A stretch of DNA of 64,000 nucleotides from JBBQWR01 sp038210495. Its GTDB lineage: Bacteria > Planctomycetota > Planctomycetia > Pirellulales > DATAWG01. The notes beneath the pieces were generated by a model. The model saw only the letters and a program-made list of their open reading frames with translations. It searched no databases and was not told where the DNA came from. The DNA lies in NCBI GenBank assembly GCA_038210495.1, contig JBBQWR010000007.1, forward strand, positions 1 to 64,000. Reading direction: 5' to 3'. This document shows positions 42,395 through 52,300 of the stretch, piece by piece. Position 1 is the stretch's first letter, and each line of letters opens with the position of its first letter. A program made the translations under genes and the position numbers.

Positions 42395-43735
42395 TCATGC
42401 GTTCGCCCACGGAAGGTTGGGTTTCAGCCGGCTGAGCCGTACCAGGCCCAGTTCGTTGTGCAGGTATTCGGCCGGAAATCGCCGATACTTCTGCTCCTGC
42501 ACTTTGTGCTTGCGACACAACCACTGGCGCAGCCGACGCGCGACATGCTGATCGATGGCTCGATACGCAGCGCCCGCCGGCTCAAGACAGAAGTAAGTCG
42601 CCCAGCCAACCAACTTGCGGTTGAGTCGACGAGTCATCTCCTTGGCGTCTTGGAGGGTGGTGTTGGAAGCGGTCATCTCGCTGGTCTCGCGACAGAGTCG
42701 CTGGACTTTCTTTCGCGACGGTTTCGTGCCCAGATAGGCGCGACCCGTGCGCGGCGAGTAGCACCGCCCCAACGTATAGCCCAGAAAGTCGAAGTCCTCT
42801 TCGGGCAGTCGGCAAACGTGCGTCTTCGTCTCGTTGACCGTCAGCTTGAGCGTCTGCATCATGTTCCGCATGGCGGACATCGCCGCATCGGCGCTGCCGC
42901 GGCAGCAGATCACGAAGTCATCCGCGTAGTTGACGATCCGAGCGCGAAACCGCCGCTCGTGTCCCAACGTCTTCCAGCCCAGCACGAATCGACGCATGTA
43001 GAGATTGCTGAGCAGCGGCGAGATCGGGGCGCCTTGCGGGCTGCCACGACCCGTGTCCTTGTTGCGAGTCGTTCGTTGCAGATTGCCCCGCGCGTCCGTC
43101 TCTTCCACCGGCGCTTCGAGCCACATCTTAACTAGATGCAGCACCTGCTTGTCGCTTACGCGACGCGCCACCGATGTCATCAACTCCGCGTGGGGAATGC
43201 TGTCGAAGTATCCGCTTAGGTCCGCGTCCACAACCTCCGTATGCCCCGTGCTTAGCAGCCGATGGACCTCCTGTACGGCGTCCAACGCGCTGCGTCCGGG
43301 CCGGTAGGCGTATTGCTCCGGCTGCAAGTCGGTCTCGAAGATCGGTTCGAGAACCAGCAAGGCAGCCATTTGCACGACACGATCCTTGATCGTGGGAATA
43401 CCCAACGGTCGTTGTTTGCCGTCCGGCTTGGGAATGTACACCCGCCGGACTGCCTGGGGTCGGTACGTCTTCGTCCTGAGTTCCTCCGCTAGTTCGTCCA
43501 ACCAGCGCTGCACGCCGTAGGCTTCGATGTCCGCGAACGTCTGTCGATCGACTCCCGGAGCGCCTCCGTTGAGGAGGCAGCGGCGGTGAGCCGTCCACAG
43601 CACATCCTGACGATACACCTTGTCGTACAGCGCATAGAAACGATAGTTGGGCGATTCCTTCGCTTTGGCATGCAACGCTTCCTGGAGCTTCTGAACCGTA
43701 GGTAGAGTTGGTAGGCTCATCGCCAATCTTGCCAT
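42395..43735 (-). CDS. ltrA: Group II intron reverse transcriptase/maturase
   Basis: An RT/maturase of about 446 residues. Motifs include NGGAPGVDRQTF, the IPKPDGKQRPLGIPTIKDRV block, VDADLSGYFDSIPH (catalytic Asp), GSPQGAPISPLLSN, and NYADDFVI (catalytic YADD). The maturase/GIIM region follows: DFLGYTLGR, RLNRKLVGWATYF, and AIDQHVARRLRQWL. There is no HNH endonuclease domain. It splices and mobilises the surrounding intron. The ATG at 43735 was chosen; GTG at 43759 and ATG at 43720 are alternatives. The ORF is intact, so the intron may still be active. Confidence 0.95.
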   Translation of the reverse strand: MARLAMSLPTLPTVQKLQEALHAKAKESPNYRFYALYDKVYRQDVLWTAHRRCLLNGGAPGVDRQTFADIEAYGVQRWLDELAEELRTKTYRPQAVRRVYIPKPDGKQRPLGIPTIKDRVVQMAALLVLEPIFETDLQPEQYAYRPGRSALDAVQEVHRLLSTGHTEVVDADLSGYFDSIPHAELMTSVARRVSDKQVLHLVKMWLEAPVEETDARGNLQRTTRNKDTGRGSPQGAPISPLLSNLYMRRFVLGWKTLGHERRFRARIVNYADDFVICCRGSADAAMSAMRNMMQTLKLTVNETKTHVCRLPEEDFDFLGYTLGRCYSPRTGRAYLGTKPSRKKVQRLCRETSEMTASNTTLQDAKEMTRRLNRKLVGWATYFCLEPAGAAYRAIDQHVARRLRQWLCRKHKVQEQKYRRFPAEYLHNELGLVRLSRLKPNLPWANA

Positions 43736-44342
43736 TGCTGGCTTACGGTCCCGCGCCACTTCCGGCGTTGGCCTTGAACTGAGGTCCCTTCGCTCCGCCG
43801 GAGTTACCCGGCTTCCTCGCTACTACGGACCTCTCCGTCACCCCACGCGGCCCGGCTCTGTCCCTCGCGGGCTGCCAGTTGACGGTCACGCGCCGTCACC
43901 GCTGGGGCTTCCCGTGTTGCGTCAAGTTTCCTTATGCAGACATGCCGCCGCCAATACCCCGGTGGGATCGCTGAGGTGTTTCGCTCGACTCATATCCTCT
44001 CAGCGACAGCGGCCTTCCCCGTCCCTTTGACAGGTCGGCTCCCACATTACCCGTTTCGAGGCCTACGCGGCGTTCACTCACGTTGCGGCCTGCCTGCTCG
44101 CGGAGTTGCCCAAGGCAACCCTTTACACCGAAGGCTCCGGCGGCTTCGTTACCTCCACCGCCGCTCCGATTGCTACCGGCCGGAGCGAAACCTTGCCGGG
44201 CGGGAATTGCACCCGCTGAAAACTCACGCCTTTCACGGCGCACAAAGGGGACGGGAGGCTGGTGGCATGGGAGTTGCAAAGTTAGAGCGGCGACTGGTTA
44301 GTCCTTTTAATCCCATCCGAACCTTGCTTGAAGGAATCGCAC

Positions 44343-45033
44343 GTGGACGTGCTCGTAATCGACATCGGCGGCACCTCAGTCAAATTCTGGCACACGGCGC
44401 ACGAGGAGCATCGAAAGTTTCCTTCCGGCAAGCGACTCACGCCGGAGGTCATGATTAAAGAAGCGATGGACTTGGTCCGCGATTGGGAGTGGGAGGCGAT
44501 AGCGCTGGGATTGCCCTGTCGGGTCAGCAACGGCCGCTCCGTCGAAGATCCGCAGAACCTCGGGCCCGGTTGGGTAGGGTTCAATTTCGCCGCTGCGTTC
44601 GGCAAGCCCGTGCGAGTGATGAACGACGCATCCCTGCAAGCCTTGGGAAGCTACGACCGGACGCATGGTATTTTTGGGTCTTGGCACTGCGGTCGGCTCG
44701 GCCTATATCGCCGATCATCTGGTGCTTTCGCTCGATCTGGGCCGGATGAAAGTCGGGGATGAGCCACTCTACAAGTTGCTGGGCGACGAAGGCTTCGAGG
44801 AGCTCGGCGCCAAGAAATGGCAGGCCGTCGTGCACCAAGTCATTCCCGCCCTGAAAAACGCCATGATGGCCGACTACGTCGTCCTCGGTGGCGGCAGCGT
44901 CAAGCACATCGACGAACTGCCCGAAGGGGTCCGTCGCGGCCACAATCGGACCGTGGTCGAGGGAGGCCGAAAGCTCTGGGAAGAACTCCCCGATCCGGGC
45001 GAAAAACATGCCGGGGTTTGGCTCATTCTTTGA
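44343..45033 (+). pseudogene. ROK-family sugar kinase (polyphosphate-glucokinase-like), frameshifted
   Basis: Two overlapping frames together make one ROK kinase. The first (GTG at 44343 after AAGGAA) has VDVLVIDIGGTSVKFWHTA, the phosphate-binding motif, then ALGLPCRVSNGRS and VRVMNDASLQALGSYD. At about 44660-44668 the frame must shift by one base to continue as MVFLGLGTAVGSAYIADHLV, then LSLDLGRMKVGDEPLYKLLGD, VLGGGSVKHIDELP. In intact homologues the NDA...ALGSY and FLGLGTGLGS blocks are contiguous. So the gene is either broken or carries a sequencing error. The group II intron ends exactly 100 bases upstream, in its probable promoter region. Confidence 0.82.
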
Positions 45034-45294
45034 ATCGGCGCCGTGCCATTGGGTAACTAGGCAACCGATTGCTTTCAATTTGCCGAACATCCGTTATGCA
45101 GGACTGGCGCCATCGCCGCATTTTCGAGCAAATCGCAGTGTGAATTTTGCGCGCTGGCGGTTAAAATCGAAATGTCGCCTCGTCGGCCCAGTTTCAGTTG
45201 CCGACCCCCCATCGAACTATCGGGCGGGAGATAGAGGCCCAAGATCGGTCGTCTCTCAAACCCTGGACCGCCGTAAGAAGAAAGAGCAAACGCA

Positions 45295-45519
45295 ATGCTG
45301 ACCGAGAGAGAAATCTCGCTGAAATGGCGCGAACTGTTTCGTAGTCTTCCGATCACCGAGGGAGTGTACACCAAGGCGTCCGAACTGATCGAAGAGCTTC
45401 CGACCACCAGCCCCCTGCGACAGCGCTACGCGAGCGAATTATCCGATCTTCGGCGGCTGGCCATGCCGCCAAAAGCGGCGACCGCGAAGAAGAGGGCGAA
45501 GGGAAAATCCGCCGGATGA
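45295..45519 (+). CDS. Small hypothetical protein, first gene of a membrane/TPR operon
   Basis: 74 residues, ATG at 45295. A helical N-terminal part (EISLKWRELFRSLPITEGVY, ELIEELPTTSPLRQRYASEL) is followed by a Lys/Ala-rich tail (MPPKAATAKKRAKGKSAG). No family recognised. It ends 22 bases before the TTG start of the membrane/TPR protein on the same strand, so they are probably in one operon. Coding character is reasonable, but a spurious call is possible. Confidence 0.55.
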   Translation: MLTEREISLKWRELFRSLPITEGVYTKASELIEELPTTSPLRQRYASELSDLRRLAMPPKAATAKKRAKGKSAG

Positions 45520-45541
45520 TCGTCGAACCGAGGAGTATTCG

Positions 45542-47395
45542 TTGCACCCGGATATTGCGTCGTCATGCCGGCCGACCGGCTGGATCATTTCTCCGCTGGC
45601 CGATATTACTCTGCTGCTGGCCAGCCCTCTGGCGATCGTGCCGGCCGTCTTCGTAGCGGCCCGGCATTTTTCTCCCGAGTTTATTTTTTTGGTCGTGGGT
45701 TCGTTCGCCTCGATCGGCCATCATCTGCCGGGCTTTCTGCGGGCTTATGGCGATCCGGCTTTGTTTCGCCGTTTTCGTTGGCGTTTTCTTCTCGCGCCGC
45801 CGCTCGTGCTAGCGACGGCGATTTTGTTTACTTCGCGGAAGTTTCACGGGCTCACGCTGATCCTGTTCGTCTGGGCCACATGGCACATCATCATGCAGAC
45901 CTATGGCCTGATGAGGATCTACGATTTGAAACGCGGCATCCGCGCGGCGTGGGACGCGCGGATGGATTTTTGCGTTTGCGCGGCCATGTTCGTCGCCGGA
46001 ATTCTGTTCAGCCAAGCCCGCCTGTTTTCGATTCTCGAAATCTTTCAAGGAGTGGGCATCGGGTTGGCTCCGCCGAAAACAATCGCCGTCCTGAGATGGA
46101 CGTTGGGGACCGGAATCGGAATTGTCTTGGTCGCGTATGCGATCCAGGTGCTATGTCAGACTCGAGCCGCAGGCCCCAGTTGGGCCAAGCTCGCGCTGCT
46201 GATGGTCACGGGCGCGCTGTATTGGAGCTGCGGGTCGTTAAGCACGAATTTGTTGATCGGCGTGGCCCTCTTCGAGGTTTTTCACGCCGTTCAGTACAAC
46301 GCCCTGGTGTGGAGTTATAACCGCCGAATGGCCGACCGCGAAGGAACTCGCTTCGGACCATTGCGATTCATGTTCGCCGGCGGTTGGTTGCCCGTGGCGA
46401 TGTATCTGGCGGTGATCGCGGCCTTCGGCTCCCTCAAATGGTTCACCGAGTCGCTCGATCATTCGGCGGCGAAAACGCTGCTGCTAACGCTTCTGCTGAC
46501 CTCCACCGCGCTCCATTTCTATTTCGATGGCTTCATTTGGAAGGTGAGCGAGCGGGAGACGCAGCGGAACTTGGGGTTTGACAACGGGGGACGCATGGCC
46601 GGCGCCGTCACCGCCCTGAAGCACATGGCGAAATGGGGCAGTCTAGCGGCGGTCGTCGTGGTGCTGTTCTGGGTGGAAGCCAGCGCGGCGCCACGAACCG
46701 ACGCCCAGGAGCGGGCCTGGGTGAACAATGTTTCGCGGTGGACTCCCGATTTGCCTGAGGTCCTGATGCGCCAAGCGCAACTGGCCCTTGCGGCCAAGGA
46801 CGGCTCGACGGCGGTCGATGCCGCGCGGCGCGCCGTGCAGTTGCTTCCCAATTCGCCGGAAGCTCGCTTGTTGCTGGTAAAATCACTGGTCGCTCTACGA
46901 GATTTTCCAGCCGCCAATGAAGCAGCCATGGGCGCGGTCGCATTGTGCCCCGATTCGGCCGAAGCCAATTACCAGTTGGGCCTGATCGATGTCCAACTTC
47001 GCAACTTCATAACGGCGGAATTCGCTCTGCGGCGGTCGCTCGCGAGCAATGGCGTTTCGGCCGATACCCACTTGCAACTGGGAAACGTCTATTTTCTGAC
47101 CGGACGACCGGAGCTTGCCGAACAATGTTTCCGCAGAGCGGTCGAACTTTCTCCCGGCATGGCCGAGGGGCATGGAAACCTCGGTTCGGTGCTACTCCAG
47201 ATGGGACGGGTGTCCGAAGCCAGGCAATCGCTGGTGAGCGCGCTCGGATTGGGCGATAACGCCCAGTGCCATTACAATCTGGCCTTGATCCTCTTGAACG
47301 AGGGCGGAATTTCCGCGGCGCGAGCCCATTTCGTCCGCAGCCAGCAACTGGGTCAGCCGATTAGTCCCGAGCTCCGCATGGCGGCCGGCCTGTAG
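45542..47395 (+). CDS. Polytopic membrane protein with C-terminal TPR domain
   Basis: 617 residues; the TTG start is preceded by GAGGAG. The first 400 residues contain about ten membrane segments with conserved-looking His/aromatic clusters at their edges: SIGHHLPGFLRAY, WHIIMQTYGLMRIYDL, FEVFHAVQYNALVWSYN and HFYFDGFIWK. After a final hydrophobic stretch (about 365-385) a soluble part of about 230 residues has five to six TPR units (AVQLLPNSPEARLLLVKSL, ALCPDSAEANYQLGL, TGRPELAEQCFRRAVELSPG). The His pattern recalls metal-dependent membrane oxidases or desaturases, but I cannot assign a family. The small genes at 45295 and 47422 flank it with gaps of 22 and 26 bases. Confidence 0.8.
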   Translation: MHPDIASSCRPTGWIISPLADITLLLASPLAIVPAVFVAARHFSPEFIFLVVGSFASIGHHLPGFLRAYGDPALFRRFRWRFLLAPPLVLATAILFTSRKFHGLTLILFVWATWHIIMQTYGLMRIYDLKRGIRAAWDARMDFCVCAAMFVAGILFSQARLFSILEIFQGVGIGLAPPKTIAVLRWTLGTGIGIVLVAYAIQVLCQTRAAGPSWAKLALLMVTGALYWSCGSLSTNLLIGVALFEVFHAVQYNALVWSYNRRMADREGTRFGPLRFMFAGGWLPVAMYLAVIAAFGSLKWFTESLDHSAAKTLLLTLLLTSTALHFYFDGFIWKVSERETQRNLGFDNGGRMAGAVTALKHMAKWGSLAAVVVVLFWVEASAAPRTDAQERAWVNNVSRWTPDLPEVLMRQAQLALAAKDGSTAVDAARRAVQLLPNSPEARLLLVKSLVALRDFPAANEAAMGAVALCPDSAEANYQLGLIDVQLRNFITAEFALRRSLASNGVSADTHLQLGNVYFLTGRPELAEQCFRRAVELSPGMAEGHGNLGSVLLQMGRVSEARQSLVSALGLGDNAQCHYNLALILLNEGGISAARAHFVRSQQLGQPISPELRMAAGL

Positions 47396-47421
47396 GAACA
47401 CAAACGAACGATCGCGCGAAC

Positions 47422-47652
47422 ATGAGTTCCAAGACGAAATTGCTGCTTGTCGGCTGGTCGCTTGCCCTGGCGGGGCTGGCAATCGTGGTTTGGCAGACGA
47501 CCTCCACCGCCGGCGGCGGATCGGATCGCATCTTCAACGTCGGCGTCGCGGCCCTGATCGTGGGAAATGTGCTGCGCGTGTATGCCAGATATCGGCCGAG
47601 AAAACCGAAACCTGTCGCTCCCAAAACTGGTGACCCGTCGCGGTCTTCGTAG
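47422..47652 (+). CDS. Small membrane protein, two transmembrane helices
   Basis: 76 residues with two hydrophobic helices (LLLVGWSLALAGLAIVVW and VGVAALIVGNVLRVY) and a basic Pro/Lys tail ending PSRSS. No family recognised. It starts 26 bases after the membrane/TPR protein on the same strand and is probably its operon partner. No clear ribosome-binding site. Confidence 0.6.
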   Translation: MSSKTKLLLVGWSLALAGLAIVVWQTTSTAGGGSDRIFNVGVAALIVGNVLRVYARYRPRKPKPVAPKTGDPSRSS

Positions 47653-47700
47653 CACGGACGCCTTGCCCGTGCAAGGACGCCGTCAACTTGTTTGCTATTG

Positions 47701-48741
47701 CTAACGCAGCAAAAAAAACGTCGTCGCGCTGATTCCCAGCGCCGTCAAACCCGCGATTGCGGCCAGGATCCAAAACAGGCTGTGATTCGCCCGGGCGAGC
47801 GCGAGCGAGGCGATCGTCACGCCTGCCTGAGCGAACAACATACTGTAAAAGAACTTGCGACTTCGCTCCCGATGGATGTCGGATTCGACCCCGCTGCGGG
47901 CGACTTGAAGCTCGTAAAGCTGGGCCACCGTCCGATTGTATTGCGACTCGCGGCGACAGCGACGAGCATCGTAATCGAGCGCCGCGACCTCGATTTCCGA
48001 CGATAGCTTGTCGGCTCCGGCCGTCGTTCCGGCGTCGGCGGATCGCGGCAAGCTGGTTAGGAAACCTCGAAGCTGGCCGATCGCCGAATTGGTCGGCTCG
48101 CAAGCGGCGGAAAATTCGACCGAATTGTGTTCGACCGTGGCCGTCACTTCTTCCACGCGCTCGGGCGTGACGGCTCGCACGAGGTGGGCCAATTCGGCCT
48201 CCGTCCGCTGTTTGGGCATGAGCGCCAGGGCAGTTCGCAGATCGTCGAACTCCACGCCGTCCGGCAGTGGCTTGCTGGTCTCGAAGGGGAGCGATTGACC
48301 GGCCAAAAATTGGAGCGTTCCATTCTTCTGGGCGCTCGTCAGCCACTGGGCCAGTTGAGCCGGTGGCGACTTCGAATAATCGCCATTGGAATTTTTTGAT
48401 TCGGCGATCAGTGCCCAGTGCTGCGACAAGCTGCGCAGCGCATCGGCCAATCGGTCGGGCGTCGGACGATCGACGTGCGTCAAACTGCGCAGCAGCGTGA
48501 CCGTGCCGGCGAGCGAAGTCTCTCGCAGCCGTTTCGATTGATAGAATGACCATTGATCGCCGGCCTTGGCCTGATGCTGACCGGCCAGCGAGCGATAGTA
48601 CATGGACTGAGTCATCTCGCTCGATGAAATCCCGGCCAGCGCCGTCGCCAGCACGGTCATGACGATCGGCGTGATTTGCACGACATGGCCCCACAGAGTA
48701 GTCGGCTGAGCTGCGTGCGTGGTCGTGTCGGGTATATTCAT
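47701..48741 (-). CDS. DUF4337-like membrane protein
   Basis: 346 residues from the ATG at 48741 (the frame is open to 48834). An N-terminal membrane helix (VVQITPIVMTVLATALAGI) is followed by SMYYRSLAGQHQAKAGDQWS and FYQSKRLRET, which match the DUF4337 pattern of a helix plus a WxxYQxK motif. The family's function is unknown. The central part (about 90-260) is helical and charged. Two membrane helices lie at the C-terminus (SMLFAQAGVTIASLALA, LFWILAAIAGLTALGIS). It is convergent with the small membrane protein gene at 47422. Confidence 0.7.
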   Translation of the reverse strand: MNIPDTTTHAAQPTTLWGHVVQITPIVMTVLATALAGISSSEMTQSMYYRSLAGQHQAKAGDQWSFYQSKRLRETSLAGTVTLLRSLTHVDRPTPDRLADALRSLSQHWALIAESKNSNGDYSKSPPAQLAQWLTSAQKNGTLQFLAGQSLPFETSKPLPDGVEFDDLRTALALMPKQRTEAELAHLVRAVTPERVEEVTATVEHNSVEFSAACEPTNSAIGQLRGFLTSLPRSADAGTTAGADKLSSEIEVAALDYDARRCRRESQYNRTVAQLYELQVARSGVESDIHRERSRKFFYSMLFAQAGVTIASLALARANHSLFWILAAIAGLTALGISATTFFLLR

Positions 48742-49321
48742 GACGATCGCCGGAATTGGTCGAAGGTGCGCGAGTTCGCTTTTGCGGCTCGATGGAGAAT
48801 GCCCGCAAATCGGCGGGATAGTACCGAAATGCACGTTTCACGGCAAGAGAGGCGACCTGGAAATGACCGGTTGCCAAATGCCAAGTCGCACGCTGCATGA
48901 CACGGTCGGCGAGGTTAACAAAAGGGGGGAGTAAATTTGGCCCGTTGGGCAGCGGCGAGAGGCGGGCCTGGAGCCGCGAAGCGGCGCCACATAGCCGCGG
49001 CAGCCTGCTGCGGAGTACATGGATGGCCAGTAAGCTGTCGCTGCCCAATGGATTACGATAGCGGGAGATTTGAAGTCGCCCATAGCGAAACCTCTGCTCT
49101 GCGGTAGCCGCTCGGTACTCCGCAGCAGGATGCCGCGGATATGGGGCCGAGCCTTCGGCTTGGCCGGAACGTTCGCGTCTCGTCGATTTACCGACCCTTG
49201 AAGGCCGATCCGTCTCCGTGGTAAGGTTGAGGGATTTTACTGGCCGCCGGAGGGCGCAGGGGGCGGGACAACAGGCGAACGGAAATGCTGACGGAAACAC
49301 GGTCTTAGCTAAGGATTCATC
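48742..49321. other. Intergenic region upstream of carB
   Basis: 580 bases. It holds the inverted repeat at 48995-49138. On the carB side AAGGA at about 49310-49314 is the ribosome-binding site. No leader peptide or riboswitch recognised; the antisense frame running from carB through here is a shadow. Confidence 0.5.
48995..49138. repeat. Inverted repeat, 24-bp arms (CCGCGGCAGCCTGCTGCGG)
   Basis: Arms at 48995-49018 and 49115-49138 differ at one base and are separated by 96 bases. Words are shared with 16886-16905 and 19777-19803. Confidence 0.8.
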
Positions 49322-52300
49322 GTGCCGCGTCGTAGCGACATTCATAAGATTTTGCTGATTGGGTCGGGGCCGATCGTGATTGGTCAGGCCTGCGAGTTCG
49401 ATTATTCGGGCACGCAGGCGTGCAAGGCCTTGCGCGAAGAGGGTTACGAGGTCGTGCTCGTGAATTCCAATCCGGCCACGATCATGACCGATCCCGAGAT
49501 GGCCGACCGCACATATATCGAGCCGCTCACTTGGGAGACCGTCGCCCAGGTCATTGAAGTCGAGCGGCCCGATGCGCTGCTGCCGACGCTGGGCGGGCAG
49601 ACGGGCCTCAATTTGGCGATGGATCTGGCGCGCAACGGCGTTCTGGAAAAATACGGCGTCGAGATGATCGGCGCTCGGGCCGATGTCATCGCCAAGGCCG
49701 AGGAGCGCGAGCAGTTCAAGCAGGCGATGGAAAAGATCGGGCTCGAGGTCTGCCGCGGCCGGACGGTGCATAGCCTGACCGCCGCGCGGCAGACGTTGAA
49801 AGAAATCGGCCTGCCGTGCGTCATTCGCCCCAGCTTTACGATGGGGGGCAGCGGGTCCAGCATGGCCTACAATCGCGAGGAATTCGACGCCGTCGTGTCG
49901 CGCGGGCTGGACGCCTCGCCGATCGGCGAAGTGCTTGTCGAAGAGTCGATCGCGGGCTGGAAAGAATACGAAATGGAGGTGATGCGCGACGCCGACGACA
50001 ATTGCGTCATCATCTGCTCGATCGAAAACTTCGACCCGGTGGGCGTTCACACAGGCGATTCGATCACGGTCGCGCCGGCCCAAACGCTCACGGACAAGGA
50101 ATATCAGCGGATGCGCGACGCCTCGCTGGCCGTGATCCGCGAGATTGGCGTCGAGACGGGAGGTTCGAATATCCAGTTCGCCGTCGATCCGAAGACGGGC
50201 CGGATGATCGTGATCGAGATGAACCCGCGCGTGAGTCGCTCCAGCGCCCTGGCGTCCAAAGCCACTGGGTTTCCGATCGCCAAGATCGCCGCCAAGTTGG
50301 CCGTCGGCTATCGGCTGCATGAGCTGCCGAACGATATTACCCGCGAAACTCGGGCCTGCTTCGAGCCGACGATCGACTATGTCGTGACGAAGATTCCGCG
50401 GTTCGCGTTCGAAAAATTTCCCGAGGCCGATAGCCGGCTGACCACGCAGATGAAGAGCGTCGGCGAGACGATGGCGATCGGCCGGACGTTTAAGGAGTCG
50501 TTTCAAAAGGCGCTGCGGGGACTTGAGGTCGGCAGTTTTGGATTTGGTTGCGATAACAAAGACTTGTGGGGCACGCCGCAGCAGCCGCTGATGGACGAGA
50601 TTCGCGTGAAGCTGGCCACGCCCAACGCCGATCGGCCCTGGTATATCCGCTATGCGTTCAAAGCGGGCATGACGGCCGCCGAAATTCATGCCCTGACGCA
50701 GATCGATCCTTGGTTCCTCGACGAGCTCCAGCAGATCGTCGAGCTGGAAGAAGAGCTTCGCCGCTATAGCGACCCGAGCCAGATCGACGACCGGCTACTG
50801 CGGAAGGCGAAGCAGTTCGGCTTTTCGGATCGGCAGCTTTGCACGATTTGGAATTCCAGCGAGATGGATTTTCGCAACCATCGCAAGATGCGGGGAATCG
50901 CCGCGACGTTCAAGTCGGTCGACACGTGCGCCGCCGAGTTCGAGGCCTACACCCCTTATTTCTATTCGACCTACGAGCAGGAAGACGAGACGCCGCGCAA
51001 GCCCGAGGGGGGCAAGCGGATCATGATCCTCGGCGGCGGGCCCAATCGAATCGGCCAGGGGATCGAGTTCGATTATTGCTGCTGCCATGCGAGCTTCGCC
51101 CTCCGCGAGCTGGGCATCGAGTCGGTGATGGTCAACAGCAACCCGGAAACGGTGAGCACCGACTACGACACGAGCGATCTGCTATTCTTCGAGCCGCTGA
51201 CGACCGAGGACGTGCTGAACATCGTCGATCGCGTGCAGCCGGATGGCGTGATCGTGCAGTTCGGCGGCCAAACGCCGCTCAATCTATCGCGGGCACTGTC
51301 GAATGCCGGCGTGCCGATCATCGGGACCAGCGTCGACACGATCGAAGACGCGGAGGATCGCGAGAAGTTTCAGCGACTCTTGCACCGACTTGGGCTGCGG
51401 CAGCCGGCGAACGGCATCGCGCGGACAATGAACGAAGCCCGGGCCGAGGCGGTGAAGATCGGCTATCCGAATCTCGTGCGACCGAGTTTCGTGCTCGGCG
51501 GCCGGGCGATGGAAATCTGCTACGATCAGACTCAACTCGAGCGGTTCGTGGCCGAGGCGTTTGTCGTCGCTCAGGGACAGCCCGTGCTGATCGACCGGTT
51601 TCTGGAGGACGCGATCGAGGTGGACGTCGACGCGATCTGCGACGGCCAGACGGTGATCGTCGCGGGGATCATGGAGCATATCGAAGAGGCGGGCGTTCAT
51701 TCGGGCGACTCGGCCTGTGCGATTCCGCCATACAGCTTGACCGGCCCGATTCTCAATGAGATTCGCGAGGCGACGCACAAGATGGCCCGGCAACTTAAGG
51801 TCGTCGGACTGATGAACGTGCAATATGCCATCAAGCGCGAAGAGGGAAAGCAAGTGCTGTATGTGCTCGAAGTGAATCCTCGGGCCAGCCGCACGGCGCC
51901 GTTTGTCGCGAAGGCCACGGGCATGCCGATCGCGCGGGTGGCGGCCAAGGTGATGGCCGGCGTCTCGCTGGCCGAGCAAGGCTACACGTCCGACCCGATT
52001 CCGCTCTATGTGTCGGTCAAGGAGAGCGTGTTCCCGTTCAGCAAGTTCGCGGGCGTGGATATCGTGCTGGGGCCCGAGATGCGATCGACCGGCGAGGTAA
52101 TGGGGATCAGCGAGCGGTTCTCGATCGCATTCGCCAAGAGCCAATTGGCGGCGGGCATCATACTCCCCAAGGAAGGGCGGATTTTCATCAGCGTCGCTTC
52201 CAAGGGAGCCAAAGAGCATATGGTCGCGCTCGCGCCGCGGTTGGTGAAGCTCGGGTTCGAGTTGTGCGCCACCGACGGCACCGCTCGGGCAATCGAGTCG

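Larger units (their letters stand above)
42236..44243 (-). mobile_element. Group II intron, apparently complete
   Basis: On the minus strand the element begins with GTGCGCCGTGAAAGG at 44243, a canonical GUGYG 5' end. It carries a reverse transcriptase/maturase ORF and then domain V at 42349-42381 (minus): GAGCCGGATGCGGGAAATCC ending in GTCCGGTTC. It is followed by GATGAGCGGGAAGTGG and a domain-VI-like tail. The 3' end is set provisionally at CTCTAC, 42236 (ends in AC). The size of about 2.0 kb is normal. The lack of an endonuclease domain and the position beside a terminator-like hairpin of the CE15 gene suggest class C, but class is inference. Confidence 0.85.

Noticed and set aside
47534..50689. 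A 1051-codon open frame on the minus strand
   Set aside because: It runs antisense across carB and through the DUF4337-like gene in another frame, has no recognisable domain, and is a typical high-GC shadow.
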